From positions 1-64,000 of the forward strand of contig NZ_CVPC01000003.1 of the NCBI RefSeq assembly GCF_001049735.1: a DNA stretch of 64,000 nucleotides. The letters are read 5' to 3'. This DNA comes from Nereida ignava. Its GTDB lineage: Bacteria > Pseudomonadota > Alphaproteobacteria > Rhodobacterales > Rhodobacteraceae. Shown here in pieces: positions 29,006 through 38,857 of the stretch (position 1 is the stretch's first letter; every line of letters starts with the position of its first letter). Below the pieces are notes generated by a model. The model had not been told where the DNA came from and searched no databases. It saw only the letters and a program-made list of their open reading frames with translations. The position numbers were made by a program, and so were the translations under genes.

Positions 29006-30958
29006 TCAGCTCCGTAAATCGGGCGGTGTCGCGTCTTCTGCAAGCTGTGGAAGGGTCTCTGCGAAACTTTGCACGGACGTCTGTTTTTCGCCGAGACGGC
29101 GGATTGAGACGGTTCCTTCTTCAACTTCGCGGGCGCCGACCGCCAAGATCACTGGCACTTTACCCAAGCTGTGTTCGCGCACTTTGTAGTTGATTTTCTC
29201 GTTGCGAATGTCTGCTTCAGCGCGGATGCCGGCTGCGCGCAGTTCTTCAACTTTTTGCAACACATAGTCATTGGCGTCCGAGATAATTGCAGCCACGACA
29301 ACCTGACGCGGGGCCAACCAGAACGGAAGTTTGCCAGCGTGCTCTTCGATCAAAATGCCGATGAAGCGTTCAAAACTGCCCAAAACAGCGCGGTGCAGCA
29401 TAACGGGGCGGTGGCGTTCGTTGTCAGAACCTACAAAAGTTGCATCAAGTCGCTCTGGCAAGTTGGGGTCAACCTGCAGCGTGCCGCATTGCCAGTTGCG
29501 GCCGATGGCGTCGGTCAATGTGAACTCAAGTTTCGGGCCATAAAATGCGCCTTCACCCTCCAGAAGTTCATAAGCGTAGCCTGCGTTCTGACATGCATCA
29601 CCCAATGCGGCCTCAACGCGGTCCCAGCTTTCATCCGATCCGATCCGCTTTTCTGGGCGGGTAGAGAGCTTGATTGTCCAATCTGTAAACCCAAGGTCGG
29701 CGTAGATTTCAGCAAGAAAGTCGATGAACTTCTTGGTCTCTGCTGTGATGTCGTCCTCGGAACAGAAGATGTGCCCGTCATCTTGTGTGAAACCGCGCAC
29801 GCGCATGATGCCGTGCAGCGCGCCCGAAGGCTCGTAGCGGTTACAGCTGCCAAACTCTGCCATCCGGAGTGGCAGGTCGCGGTATGATTTCAGGCCTTGG
29901 TTGAAGATCTGCACGTGACACGGGCAGTTCATCGGCTTCAGTGCGTTCACCGCTTTTTCACGGGCGTGCTCTTCGTCGACTTCAACGATGAACATGTTCT
30001 CTTGGTATTTGTCCCAGTGGCCTGAAGCTTCCCATAGTTTGCGGTCAACCACTTGCGGTGTGTTCACTTCAACGTAGCCGCCACCACGCTGTTTACGGCG
30101 CATATAGTCCTGCAGCAATGTGTACACCGTCCAGCCGTTAGGGTGCCAGAAAACCTGACCTGGCGCTTCCTCTTGCATGTGGAACAGGTCCATCTCGCGG
30201 CCCAGTTTACGGTGATCGCGCTTTGCGGCTTCCTCAAGCATGTTGAGGTATTTGCGCAGGTCCTCTTTGTTCTGGAATGCCACGCCGTAGATACGTTGTA
30301 GCATTGCGCGGTCGCTGTCGCCGCGCCAGTAGGCACCCGCCACAGACATCAATTTGAACGCATCCGCGGGCACTTGACCTGTGTGTTGCAAGTGCGGGCC
30401 GCGGCACAGGTCTTGCCAATCGCCGTGCCAATACATCCGAAGCGGCTCATCGCCCGGGATCGCTTCGATCAATTCAACTTTGTAAGGCTCACCGCGATCT
30501 TCGTAATATTTGATCGCAACGTCGCGCTCCCAGACTTCGGTGCGCACTGCGTCCCGCAAGTTGATGATCTCTTTCATCTTCTTTTCGATGGCACCCAGAT
30601 CTTCGGGTGTGAAAGGTTCTTTGCGGTCAAAATCGTAATACCAACCATTGTCGATAACAGGCCCGATTGTGACTTTGACGTCTGGCCAAATCTCTTGAAC
30701 TGCGCGCGCCATGATGTGCGCCAGATCGTGACGGATCAACTTAAGCGCAGGCTCGGCGTCTTTCATGGTGTTGATGGCAATCGCCGCGTCGGTATTTATG
30801 GGCCATTGTAGGTCCCAATGTTGGTCGTCCACAGTTGCGGAAATAGCCTTTTTGCCAAGGCTTGTGGCGATGGATGTCGCTACTTCGGCGGGTGTGACGC
30901 CTGCGTCGAAGCTGCGCTGTGATCCATCGGGGAGGGTGAGGGTAATTTGGGCGCTCAT
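29006..30958 (-). CDS. thrS: Threonyl-tRNA synthetase
   Basis: ThrRS charges tRNA-Thr and edits Ser mischarging. The 650-residue protein has the TGS domain ([19 protein letters not shown]), the editing domain ([17 protein letters not shown] and [14 protein letters not shown]), the class II core with Zn ligands NCPCHVQIF, motif 2 [15 protein letters not shown] and motif 3 [15 protein letters not shown], and the anticodon-binding domain ending QLAEDATPP. No T-box or leader hairpin of the E. coli operator type was noticed upstream. It lies 176 bases after the yghU gene in the minus direction with its own terminator. Confidence 0.97.
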   Translation of the reverse strand: MSAQITLTLPDGSQRSFDAGVTPAEVATSIATSLGKKAISATVDDQHWDLQWPINTDAAIAINTMKDAEPALKLIRHDLAHIMARAVQEIWPDVKVTIGPVIDNGWYYDFDRKEPFTPEDLGAIEKKMKEIINLRDAVRTEVWERDVAIKYYEDRGEPYKVELIEAIPGDEPLRMYWHGDWQDLCRGPHLQHTGQVPADAFKLMSVAGAYWRGDSDRAMLQRIYGVAFQNKEDLRKYLNMLEEAAKRDHRKLGREMDLFHMQEEAPGQVFWHPNGWTVYTLLQDYMRRKQRGGGYVEVNTPQVVDRKLWEASGHWDKYQENMFIVEVDEEHAREKAVNALKPMNCPCHVQIFNQGLKSYRDLPLRMAEFGSCNRYEPSGALHGIMRVRGFTQDDGHIFCSEDDITAETKKFIDFLAEIYADLGFTDWTIKLSTRPEKRIGSDESWDRVEAALGDACQNAGYAYELLEGEGAFYGPKLEFTLTDAIGRNWQCGTLQVDPNLPERLDATFVGSDNERHRPVMLHRAVLGSFERFIGILIEEHAGKLPFWLAPRQVVVAAIISDANDYVLQKVEELRAAGIRAEADIRNEKINYKVREHSLGKVPVILAVGAREVEEGTVSIRRLGEKQTSVQSFAETLPQLAEDATPPDLRS

Positions 30959-31134
30959 TGGCGTGCCCTTTCGTCAGTTTCGCGCCTACAAAAGCGCGCG
31001 GTTGCGGGTGGGGTTCGGCGCCGTTGTGCCGTTTGTTGCCAAAATCGTCAAGCGCGGGTTTCGGTTATGCCGTTAGGCTGTGCGCGGCGCTGCGCCAAGA
31101 CTACAGCTGGCGCAGCGCTGAAACGTATTGGCGG

Positions 31135-31992
31135 CTAGTCTTGCGCCAACTTGTCTTGGGTTTTCGTGTCAAAGTCTGAGGCGTCGTGGCGCTCATGCAA
31201 TTGGTTTTCTGGCTCACCCCACGCACGGTTTACCTTGTTGCCGCGCACATAGGCAGGGCGCGCCATGATGTTTTCTGCCCAGCGGGTCACATTGGTATAG
31301 CTTGCCGCATCCAGAAACTCCTGTGCGCCGGGGTAAACCAAGTCTTTGACCACTGCGCCGTACCACGGAACCGTTGCAATATCCGCAATCGTGTACTCAT
31401 CGCCTGCCAAATATTCACGGTCTTCAAGGTTGCGTTCAAGCACGTCGAGTTGGCGCTTAGCCTCCATCGTGAAGCGGTTGATGGCGTATTCGAATTTTTC
31501 AGGTGCGTAGGCGAAAAAGTGGCCAAAACCGCCGCCCAAATAGGGGGCGGAACCCTGCAGCCAAAAGAGCCAGTTCAGCGTCTCGGTCCGTGCCTCGACA
31601 TCTTTTGGGAGGAACGCATCAAATTTCTCTGCCAGATACAAAAGGATTGCACCGGACTCGAACACCCGCACGCCGGTGTCTTTGTCAAAAAGCGCAGGAA
31701 TTTTTGAGTTGGGATTTACGTCGACAAAGCCGGTTGAGAATTGGTGGCCTTCTTGGATGTTAATCAACCATGCGTCGTACTCAGCGCCAGAGTAGCCTGC
31801 GGCCAACAGCTCTTCGAGCATTACTGTGACTTTGACGCCGTTCGGTGTTGCAAGTGAGTGAAGTTGCAGCGGGTGTACGCCACTTGGCAAATCTGCGTCA
31901 TGGGTGGGGCCCGCGACGGGGCGGTTGATTGAGGCAAACTTGCCTCCTGATGCGCTGTCCCATGTCCAGACTTTTGGGGGCGTGTAGCTCAT
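31135..31992 (-). CDS. yghU: Glutathione transferase-like disulfide-bond oxidoreductase, YghU type
   Basis: A 285-residue member of the Nu-class GST family. YghU binds two glutathiones and reduces disulfides. Features are the YghU-style N-terminal extension (PPKVWTWDSASGGKFASINR), the GSH-site region VNPNSKIPALFD and ESGAILLYLAEKF, and the C-terminal all-helical domain with EYLAGDEYTIADIATVPWYG. No cysteine stands at the usual GST catalytic position, as in YghU. Single gene on the minus strand. Confidence 0.9.
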   Translation of the reverse strand: MSYTPPKVWTWDSASGGKFASINRPVAGPTHDADLPSGVHPLQLHSLATPNGVKVTVMLEELLAAGYSGAEYDAWLINIQEGHQFSTGFVDVNPNSKIPALFDKDTGVRVFESGAILLYLAEKFDAFLPKDVEARTETLNWLFWLQGSAPYLGGGFGHFFAYAPEKFEYAINRFTMEAKRQLDVLERNLEDREYLAGDEYTIADIATVPWYGAVVKDLVYPGAQEFLDAASYTNVTRWAENIMARPAYVRGNKVNRAWGEPENQLHERHDASDFDTKTQDKLAQD

Positions 31993-32117
31993 ATGCGACC
32001 TCTTGGAATTGTGACCAGCCGGTTGGCCGGTGATGATCTTTGTCCAAGACCTAACCCGTTGTGAGCGGACTGCAATGGGGCAGGCGCAGCGTTTGGATAA
32101 ACTTAGGCTTGCCTACG

Positions 32118-32852
32118 TCACGTCGCGAATTGTGATGTGCCGTGGGTCAGAAAGGCATTCAAGTTGGTGATATACCGTGCCCATGCTTCGGGCATCGCAG
32201 TGTCTGACGTGCCCAACTTATCGTGCGCGATCGTAAGCCGTGTGTGACCTCCGGCGTCCTGAAGCGTAAATGCCACCAGTGATGTGTGCGTTTCGCCGCC
32301 CCAAAGCGGGCGAAAAGACTGCTCAAGCCGGCGCTCAGGATCAACGTTTAGGTCAATCGTTTCAAGCAAGGTCGCCCCGTCACTTGCGTGGTGGGTCAGT
32401 CGTGCGCGGTCGCGCAGAACTTGACCTGTGATGAAGTGATAATGCGGAATTTCATCCGGATTTGTCAGCGCTTGCCAGACCCGCTTTGGCGCCGCCTTAA
32501 GTGTGCAAGACATCTCAAAATCCGGCGTGTAATCGGGCAGGGCGGCTTCGGCCAGATGTGGTTTAAGGGTCATAACATCACGAACGGATGGATGAATACG
32601 CATCGGGTCAAGCCACGTATCAAGCGCATCAAGAAGCGCCAATGGGGTAAGGGTGTGATACTTGAACCGCCCTTTCTTTTGGGTCTGGATGAGGCCTGCA
32701 GCAGTCAAGACTTTAAGGTGTTTCATCACGCCGAAACGGGTCATATCAAGGCGTTCTTCAAGGGCAGTAAGCGTTTGACCGTCTTGATCAAGAAGTGCGT
32801 GCAGCAGTGCACGACGTGAGGGGTCAGCGATGGCTTTGAATATATTGTCCAT
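32118..32852 (-). CDS. ArsR-type regulator fused to an SRPBCC (AHSA1-like) domain
   Basis: The 244-residue protein is a two-domain fusion. Residues 1-90 form an ArsR winged helix (IFKAIADPSRRALLHALL, then MTRFGVMKHLKVLTAAGLI as recognition region); residues about 110-240 form an AHSA1/START-like ligand-binding beta barrel (EMSCTLKAAPKRVWQALTNP). No cysteine metal site of the classic ArsR sensors is seen in the HTH domain. Such fusions are probably one-component sensors of a hydrophobic ligand; the target is unknown. It lies alone, with no adjacent partner gene in the same direction. Confidence 0.85.
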   Translation of the reverse strand: MDNIFKAIADPSRRALLHALLDQDGQTLTALEERLDMTRFGVMKHLKVLTAAGLIQTQKKGRFKYHTLTPLALLDALDTWLDPMRIHPSVRDVMTLKPHLAEAALPDYTPDFEMSCTLKAAPKRVWQALTNPDEIPHYHFITGQVLRDRARLTHHASDGATLLETIDLNVDPERRLEQSFRPLWGGETHTSLVAFTLQDAGGHTRLTIAHDKLGTSDTAMPEAWARYITNLNAFLTHGTSQFAT

Positions 32853-33009
32853 TTGTAGTGGATACGCTTAGGGCATACAGGTGACAATATAGTCACAAGA
32901 TAATCCAAGCACGCTTTTGGTTTAGTCGCATTACGCGCCTGCTTGCTGTTGAACTTACGTGGGAAAGTCTTAGCCTAGGGCATAGGAAAATGAGTTGGGG
33001 CGCTGTGCG

Positions 33010-33294
33010 ATGAATAAGATTTTAGGCCATAATATGTTGAAGGGTGCAGTCGCATTCGGTCTGTGCCTTGGCCTGACAGCTTGTGGCGAAACCTCGGGCA
33101 GTGTCGCGGAGACATCCCCGAGCACACCGGCGAGTATCTCTAAAAAGGCCGTACGTGCGCTTCCCGAAGGTGTCGGTGCGTCGTCGCTCTATAAGTCGCC
33201 TAACGGGTGCTATTCGGTCAGCCGCCGCGGAAGTGACGGGGCCTATCTTGAGCCGTTGATTGACCCGCTATCCGGAGTTTTGGTCTGTGACTAA
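33010..33294 (+). CDS. Small putative lipoprotein
   Basis: A 94-residue product with a lipoprotein signal peptide: KGAVAFGLCLGLTAC, with the lipobox Cys near residue 25. The mature part is Ser/Pro-rich, then a compact region with SPNGCYSVSRRG and a C-terminal VLVCD, so a disulfide between these two Cys is possible. I do not recognise a family. Its end overlaps the following hydrolase start (GTG 33287) by eight bases, indicating co-translation. ATG 33010 is preferred to the start at 32995. Confidence 0.65.
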   Translation: MNKILGHNMLKGAVAFGLCLGLTACGETSGSVAETSPSTPASISKKAVRALPEGVGASSLYKSPNGCYSVSRRGSDGAYLEPLIDPLSGVLVCD

Positions 33295-34042
33295 GCCGTC
33301 TATTTGGCAGGCCCCCACGGGCCGCAAAATTGCCTACCACCTGACCGAAGGCAAAGGGCCTTTGGTCGTGTTTTTGGGCGGCTTTATGTCTGATATGTCC
33401 GGCAGCAAAGCAGTTTATTTGCAAGAATGGGCCGCACGCTCAGGCCGCGCGTTCTTACGCTTTGATTATTCAGGACACGGTGTATCTGAAGGCGCGTTCG
33501 TTGATGGGGCAATCGGTGATTGGTACGCTGACGCCGAGGGTTTGATTGCCCATGTCAGTTCGGGCCCTGTTGTCCTTGTTGGTTCATCAATGGGCGGCTG
33601 GATTTCATTTCTAATCGCGCGCGCAGGTTTGGTGGATGTCGCGGGCATGGTCACCATCGCGGCGGCCCCCGATTTTACCGAGGACGGATTTTTCGCAAGC
33701 TTTGATGCACCGACCCGTGAGATCCTTGAGCGCGAAGGTGTCGTGCATGTCCCGTCGGATTATGGCGTGCCATACCCGATTACCAAACGCCTGATCGAAG
33801 ATGGCCGCAACAATCTGGTGATGCGTCAGCCTCTGGAATTACCATTCGCTGTTCGCATGGTTCAGGGCACCGAAGATGCATCAGTCACGCGGGAAACTGC
33901 ACTTGGTTTGTTGGACCATGTCAGCGGTGAAAATGTTCGGCTAATGCTGGTCCGCGGCAAAAATCATTCGTTTAGCGATGATGACTGTCTCAAGATTATT
34001 GAGCAACAAATCGAAGACGTATTGGGCCTTGCCCGTTTGTGA
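33287..34042 (+). CDS. Alpha/beta hydrolase (ABHD10-like)
   Basis: A 251-residue serine hydrolase. The nucleophile elbow GSSMGG, the oxyanion-hole region LGGFMSDMSGSKA, FDYSGHGVSEG and a late catalytic His in RGKNHSFSDDD give the full triad layout. The overall pattern resembles the family of mitochondrial ABHD10/palmitoyl thioesterase-like hydrolases common in alphaproteobacteria. GTG 33287 starts the protein MTKPSIWQAPTG and overlaps the lipoprotein stop by eight bases. Substrate unknown; an acyl or glucuronyl ester is possible. Confidence 0.82.
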   Translation: MTKPSIWQAPTGRKIAYHLTEGKGPLVVFLGGFMSDMSGSKAVYLQEWAARSGRAFLRFDYSGHGVSEGAFVDGAIGDWYADAEGLIAHVSSGPVVLVGSSMGGWISFLIARAGLVDVAGMVTIAAAPDFTEDGFFASFDAPTREILEREGVVHVPSDYGVPYPITKRLIEDGRNNLVMRQPLELPFAVRMVQGTEDASVTRETALGLLDHVSGENVRLMLVRGKNHSFSDDDCLKIIEQQIEDVLGLARL

Positions 34043-34163
34043 TTCTGTGACTTCGAGACCGCATTGATTGAATGAGCGCTTCACGTGCCCTGTAAATCCT
34101 TAGCTACACACCACTTTGCATACCTTTGCAAAAATTGCTTGAGCCACAGACGGAACGCTCTAT

Positions 34164-34182
34164 TGTCACGCGAAAGGTGACA
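34164..34182. promoter_or_regulatory. Candidate operator upstream of hpsN
   Basis: TGTCAC (34164-34169) and GTGACA (34177-34182) form an exact inverted repeat with a 7-base spacer, 29 bases before the hpsN ATG at 34211. The spacing fits a dimeric regulator site overlapping the promoter or leader. No regulator gene is adjacent to identify. Confidence 0.4.
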
Positions 34183-34210
34183 TGACGCCAACCAAATTGG
34201 GGGACCTAAA

Positions 34211-35536
34211 ATGGCTGAATATCTTAAGCGCGGCAAATCAGCAGAAGACGTAGCGGCTGATGATAAACAGACCCGTGACATCGTTGAGGGCATCTTGTCT
34301 GATGTCGAAGCACGCGGTGATGCGGCGGTGCGCGATTTGTCTGTCAAGTTTGACAACTATTCACCAGAGCGTTTTGCCCTGAGCCAATCTGAAATCGAAG
34401 CAGCCATGTCAAAACTGACCAGCCGCGAGATTGACGATATCAAGTTCGCCCAAGCGCAAATTCGTAACTTTGCCGAAATTCAACGCGCCTCAATGACGGA
34501 TGTTGAGGTCGAGACGATGCCGGGTGTTGTGCTGGGTCACAAAAACATTCCGGTGCAATCCGCAGGTTGCTATGTGCCCGGCGGCAAGTTCCCGATGATC
34601 GCGTCTGCGCATATGTCCGTTCTGACTGCTAAAGTGGCGGGCGTACCGCGCGTGGTGGCTTCAAGCCCGCCCGTGAATGGTGAGCCGCATCCAGCTGTTG
34701 TGACTGCGATGCATTTGGCCGGAGCTGACGAGATCATGATTTTGGGTGGTATTCAGGCCGTCGCCGCTATGGCCATCGGTACCGAAAGCGTGAAGCCTTG
34801 CGACATGATTGTAGGCCCGGGTAACAAATTTGTGGCGGAAGCCAAGCGTCAGGTGTTTGGTAAAGTGGGAATTGATTTGTTTGCCGGCCCAACTGAAACC
34901 TGCGTGATTGCCGATGATACTGTGGACGCGGAAATTGTGGCCACGGATATTTTGGGTCAGGCCGAACATGGCTACAACAGCCCCGCAGTTTTGATCACAA
35001 ACAGCCGTAAACTTGCTGAAGAAACACTGGTCGAGATTGAACGTTTGCTTGAGATTTTGCCAACACGCGACACGGCACGCGTGAGTTGGGAAGAGTACGG
35101 TGAGGTCATTTTGTGCGACAGCTACGATGAGATGTTGAAAGTCTCTGAAGAGATTTGTTCCGAGCACATCCAAGTCATGACAGACCGTGATGAATGGTTC
35201 CTTGAAAACATGACCAGCTATGGCGCGCTGTTCCTTGGACCTCGCACAAACGTTGCAAATGGTGATAAAGTTATCGGTACCAACCACACGCTGCCAACCA
35301 AGAAGGCGGGTCGCTATACTGGTGGTCTTTGGGTCGGTAAGTTCCTGAAAACACACAGCTACCAGCGCGTGCTGACGGATGAAGCTGCGACCCTTGTGGG
35401 CGAATACGGCAGCCGCCTGTGCATGATGGAAGGCTTTGTTGGTCACGCCGAACAGTGCAACGTACGCGTGCGCCGCTACGGTGGTGTCAACGTCCCCTAT
35501 GGTGGCGCAGCCCCTTACCGCGACGCGGCTGAGTAA
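34211..35536 (+). CDS. hpsN: Sulfopropanediol 3-dehydrogenase-like HisD homologue (HpsN)
   Basis: HpsN oxidises (R)-2,3-dihydroxypropane-1-sulfonate (DHPS) to (R)-sulfolactate with NAD. The 441-residue protein has the HisD fold: [27 protein letters not shown] with Gln/His zinc ligands, SEHIQV with the catalytic Glu-His pair, [13 protein letters not shown] and the late GHAEQCN His. [20 protein letters not shown] is typical of HpsN, whereas true HisD has a different sequence after TNHVLPT. No his genes or hpsO/hpsP are adjacent. HisD cannot be fully excluded. A terminator follows at 35561-35595. Confidence 0.72.
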   Translation: MAEYLKRGKSAEDVAADDKQTRDIVEGILSDVEARGDAAVRDLSVKFDNYSPERFALSQSEIEAAMSKLTSREIDDIKFAQAQIRNFAEIQRASMTDVEVETMPGVVLGHKNIPVQSAGCYVPGGKFPMIASAHMSVLTAKVAGVPRVVASSPPVNGEPHPAVVTAMHLAGADEIMILGGIQAVAAMAIGTESVKPCDMIVGPGNKFVAEAKRQVFGKVGIDLFAGPTETCVIADDTVDAEIVATDILGQAEHGYNSPAVLITNSRKLAEETLVEIERLLEILPTRDTARVSWEEYGEVILCDSYDEMLKVSEEICSEHIQVMTDRDEWFLENMTSYGALFLGPRTNVANGDKVIGTNHTLPTKKAGRYTGGLWVGKFLKTHSYQRVLTDEAATLVGEYGSRLCMMEGFVGHAEQCNVRVRRYGGVNVPYGGAAPYRDAAE

Positions 35537-35560
35537 GTTGAGGTCGCTCAAGAAAATCTA

Positions 35561-35595
35561 AAAAAAGGGGCGTGCCGTTTGGGTGCGCCCTTTTT
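35561..35595. terminator. Bidirectional terminator between hpsN and the DUF3726 gene
   Basis: GGGCG (35568-35572) pairs with CGCCC (35586-35590), extended by A and T runs on both sides that also pair, leaving a U run in each direction. It separates two convergent genes. Confidence 0.75.
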
Positions 35596-35642
35596 GTATC
35601 GGGCCAATTTTACGGAGCAACGACCATTCGTCGCGCACCAGT

Positions 35643-36062
35643 TTAGTCGTTGTCAGTCAAGCCCGCGCCTGCACCCGCCAGTCGTGACGCATCACTTGCG
35701 GGGACATATGTTTTTGCAGCCAGCGTATTGAGGTGCGCGTTGAGACCGTCAGACATCATAATACGCCCGATCGTAGGACGTGCTGTTGCTGTCTGAAAAT
35801 AGCTGAGCGCCAGTCCCGTAAAGACGCCACATCCATCCGATGTGGGGTCAAGTAGGTCATCGATCACGGCTGGCAGTGTTGTGATTGGGCCAACGGGATC
35901 CTTCAATGCGTCGATCAAGTCGACTTCGCTTCGTGACGCGTAAAGATGGAGAGACGCTGCTGTGCCAAAGTCACGGGCTTGAGCGACACCAAACCCTGCA
36001 CCGCGGGCAGCTTTTTGAAGCAACATGTTTGCTTCATTTGCTGATTTTGAGGAACTGCTCAT
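35643..36062 (-). CDS. DUF3726-family protein
   Basis: The 139-residue product begins MSSSSKSANEANMLLQKAARGAG, whose AARGAGFG segment resembles the N-terminus of DUF3726 proteins of Rhodobacterales (pattern near KAARGAGY). The remainder has no signal peptide or membrane helix and ends in a flexible, Ala/Gly-rich tail; it is shorter than the usual family length, so it may be a shortened member. It is translationally coupled by a 4-base overlap to the 552-residue gene upstream (TGA 36059-36061, ATG 36062). Function unknown. Confidence 0.6.
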   Translation of the reverse strand: MSSSSKSANEANMLLQKAARGAGFGVAQARDFGTAASLHLYASRSEVDLIDALKDPVGPITTLPAVIDDLLDPTSDGCGVFTGLALSYFQTATARPTIGRIMMSDGLNAHLNTLAAKTYVPASDASRLAGAGAGLTDND

Positions 36063-37717
36063 GATCCAAATGTTGGCAGCCACCAATCATCAGCAGCACT
36101 AAGTTCATTTGCAAGAGGCGCGCCTTGGCAGAGTGTCACGCGGGTCCAGCGGTCAGACTTTGGATCAAATTTGGAGGCTCCAAAAAATGATAATTTACAC
36201 CGCAGCATATCAATTGGCAGGCATGTGTCGCCGATCAGGTTATCGCGGATTTCAGAGTAGGGATGCTTGTCTAGACATTGCACCCGTTCGGCAGCAAAGC
36301 GGTGTTCTGGGTGTGTGGCCAAAAACGCAGTCAGTGAGCCGGACGCAGGGAGGTCTTTGGCCAAAGCCGCAACGCGGCGCGCAATATCAAGGGGGCTTTC
36401 AAGGTCAGCGCCATCTTCTTCGTGACGGTTGCCAAGGCGGGGTTCTAATTTCTCTTCTGAGATGTACCAAAATTGTGCGCATTCGTCCCGTGCGTTGTAG
36501 TCGCGGGCAGTTGCCCAAGCCCAGTCTCGATTGATCAGCGCATGTAGCTCTGAGGTGTCGCATGGGGCTAGGCGGGGCGGGCCGAAGGGGTCGGCCATGC
36601 ACTCTTCCAGCCCGTCGACCAAGTCACCAAACGGTTCGATGATCATGGCGCAGAGCAACTCTTGTGCGTCCTCTGATAGGCCTTCGGCTTGCTGTAAAAG
36701 CGCCTCTATCGGGAAGGGGTTTTGGGCCGCTTCATGCCATGCTTCGCTATTAAGGTAGCCAACAATCTCTGCCCATTCTGCTTGCAGGGTCGATATCCGC
36801 GCTGCGGCGACGGCATCGGGGACAATCCATTCCGAAAGATGTTTTGCGGCGCGCTTGGCAAGGTTTTGCAACGTTACGGCAGCACCGCGAGGCAAATCCT
36901 CTAATGCCCTGATACGGGCCAATGCTGTCTCGCGGACCATGATCCAATTGTTCAGCAAAACAGGATGCGTGACCAAAAACGGGGCCATACCAAGCCCTGT
37001 GGAATTGCCAATCCCAAGGTGACGCTTAAGATGCGCATCAAGGGGCGCTTGGCCCACATGTTCGACCAACAGATGCGTGAAATGCCGGATCAGCCAAACA
37101 GTGAGCATTTCTGCTTGGAACGGGCCCGAAAGCCCATCGCGTTCTGTTATGTCAGCGCGATCCGCGATCCCAAATTTACCGTTTCCGTATACGGCCGTTG
37201 TGCGCATCAAGTAGCCAGTCTCGCGAACCATTTGCTCATCTGGCTGCAAACCTGCCTGAAGGCGTTCAACCACGTGCGACCAAAGCCGCACAGATTTATT
37301 TGCACGGCTTAAGACCAAATCAGAAGCGGTGAAGCGCGAGGCTTCCTGATGGGGTGCTGTGGCTACGATGCGGTCGATTTCGGGTTGGGATGGGATGCCG
37401 TCATAAAGGACAAATGCTGTGTCCCACGCCGTTGCAATCACGCGGTCGGTGCGTGCATCCGGATCAAGTTCAGTGCTGACAGCAACAAGGGAGTATACGT
37501 GCCCGCCAAGCGGCACGCTAATGACTGCGTGGCCGTATCCATCCGTGCTCATCTCCCAGACGGGGCATGTGACCGTTGCATTTTCGATCGAGAGCCTGCG
37601 CAACAGCGTGCGCAAAAAAGATAACCTTGTGGGGAATGATGCACCCAAACGACGCAGGCTCATCACGTCCGATGCGGGGCGCAGCTTAGCCTGTGGTGGG
37701 GGTGCGAAATCCTTCAT
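36059..37717 (-). CDS. Unrecognised 552-residue protein in the M19-like operon
   Basis: I recognise no family. It is soluble-looking, without a signal peptide or membrane helix. Notable segments are YLMRTTAVYGNGKFGIADR (169-187) and GIGNSTGLGMAPFLVTHP (235-252), glycine-rich and probably near an active or binding site, followed by a long helical region (about 265-345) and a C-terminal part rich in charged residues and Trp. No nucleotide, metal or kinase motif is clear. It overlaps the M19-like gene and the DUF3726 gene by four bases on each side, so the three are almost certainly one operon acting on a common substrate. Confidence 0.8.
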   Translation of the reverse strand: MKDFAPPPQAKLRPASDVMSLRRLGASFPTRLSFLRTLLRRLSIENATVTCPVWEMSTDGYGHAVISVPLGGHVYSLVAVSTELDPDARTDRVIATAWDTAFVLYDGIPSQPEIDRIVATAPHQEASRFTASDLVLSRANKSVRLWSHVVERLQAGLQPDEQMVRETGYLMRTTAVYGNGKFGIADRADITERDGLSGPFQAEMLTVWLIRHFTHLLVEHVGQAPLDAHLKRHLGIGNSTGLGMAPFLVTHPVLLNNWIMVRETALARIRALEDLPRGAAVTLQNLAKRAAKHLSEWIVPDAVAAARISTLQAEWAEIVGYLNSEAWHEAAQNPFPIEALLQQAEGLSEDAQELLCAMIIEPFGDLVDGLEECMADPFGPPRLAPCDTSELHALINRDWAWATARDYNARDECAQFWYISEEKLEPRLGNRHEEDGADLESPLDIARRVAALAKDLPASGSLTAFLATHPEHRFAAERVQCLDKHPYSEIRDNLIGDTCLPIDMLRCKLSFFGASKFDPKSDRWTRVTLCQGAPLANELSAADDWWLPTFGS

Positions 37718-38694
37718 GCAGGCCCAAACGCGTCAGCATAAAAACGATGCCAATTCGCGCCCATAATGCCGTTCACTTCGCCGGTTGTCATGCCCGTCGC
37801 GAGCAATCCTTGACGAATGTTGTCGAAGTCTCTGTTGTCTTTGAACCATGTGGGCATTGGGGGAAAACCTGCATCGGTGGCACTCCCCTCGCCATAGTCA
37901 ATGACCTTAGACCATCGTCCCACACGCATCCATTCGACCACGCTGTCAGGTTGATCTTGGCAAAGGTCCGTTCCGATTCCCAAATGTTCGGCACCATATT
38001 TCGAGGCAGCTTCTGCAATCATTTGGCAGAAACTTTGCAGCGTGCATGCAGGGCCACCGCTTAGGTGGTGCGGATAAATCGAAAAGCCCAACATGCCGCC
38101 AGCAGAGGTGAGCGCACTAAGAACCTCGTGGGATTTGTTGCGTTTTGCCGCATGCCACCAAGCGGGGTTTGCGTGGGTAATCGCAATGGGGCGGGTCGAG
38201 TGATCAATCGCCTCAAGAGTTGAGCGATCAGCGCTGTGCGACATGTCGACAACCAAACCAACGCGGTTCATTTCGGCAATGGCCTGTTTGCCAAAGCGGG
38301 TAAGGCCCGTGTCCTCGTCTTCATAGCAGCCGGTCGCAAGCAGGGACTGATTGTTATAGGTCAGCTGCATGAACCGCACACCAAGTTGGTGGCAAATCTC
38401 AATCAGGCCAATGTCATCTTCGATGGGCGACGGGTTTTGAAACCCAAAGAAAATCGCTGTGCGGCCTGTCTCCATTGCGCGTGTCACATCTTGGGCGGTG
38501 GTGCCGCGCATGATAAGATCGCCACATGTCTCAAACCAACGGTTCCATGCTTCAAGTTGCAGAACCATTTCACGAAACGACTCGTGATAAACAATAGTGA
38601 CATGAACAGCATCAACGCCACCTTCACGCATTTGTTCAAAGATGCTGCGGGACCAGTTGCAATATTGCAGGTTATCAATCAGGGGCGTTTTCAT
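37714..38694 (-). CDS. Peptidase M19 (membrane dipeptidase)-like protein with altered metal site
   Basis: The 326-residue protein has the M19 TIM-barrel: LGVRFMQLTYNNQSLLA, VDMSHSADRSTLEAID, ITHANPAWWHA and the C-terminal VNGIMGANWHRFYADAF. The two C-terminal-half His ligands (DMSH and THAN) remain, but the N-terminal HxD motif is replaced by IDNLQYCNWSR, and the bridging Glu region reads FFGFQNPSPIED, without Glu in the expected place. A binuclear zinc site and classic dipeptidase activity are therefore doubtful. ATG 38694 is preferred to a TTG at 38715. It is first in an operon with the 552-residue and DUF3726 genes. Confidence 0.8.
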   Translation of the reverse strand: MKTPLIDNLQYCNWSRSIFEQMREGGVDAVHVTIVYHESFREMVLQLEAWNRWFETCGDLIMRGTTAQDVTRAMETGRTAIFFGFQNPSPIEDDIGLIEICHQLGVRFMQLTYNNQSLLATGCYEDEDTGLTRFGKQAIAEMNRVGLVVDMSHSADRSTLEAIDHSTRPIAITHANPAWWHAAKRNKSHEVLSALTSAGGMLGFSIYPHHLSGGPACTLQSFCQMIAEAASKYGAEHLGIGTDLCQDQPDSVVEWMRVGRWSKVIDYGEGSATDAGFPPMPTWFKDNRDFDNIRQGLLATGMTTGEVNGIMGANWHRFYADAFGPA

Positions 38695-38857
38695 AACTGC
38701 CACAAAAACGTGCAACTTGCGTTCTGTCCAGTCTATTTACGACAGTTCGTGAGTTTGAATTACCGTCATCCTGTTTGATCGATTTTGGGCCCACAAGCCT
38801 CTTGCCATTTGTGCCGCCAAGTCATTTGATGCTCGGGTAACTTTGGGAGACGATTAC

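Noticed and set aside
34661-35551. 296-codon open frame antisense to hpsN
   Set aside because: It mirrors a highly conserved dehydrogenase and has no domain or ribosome site.
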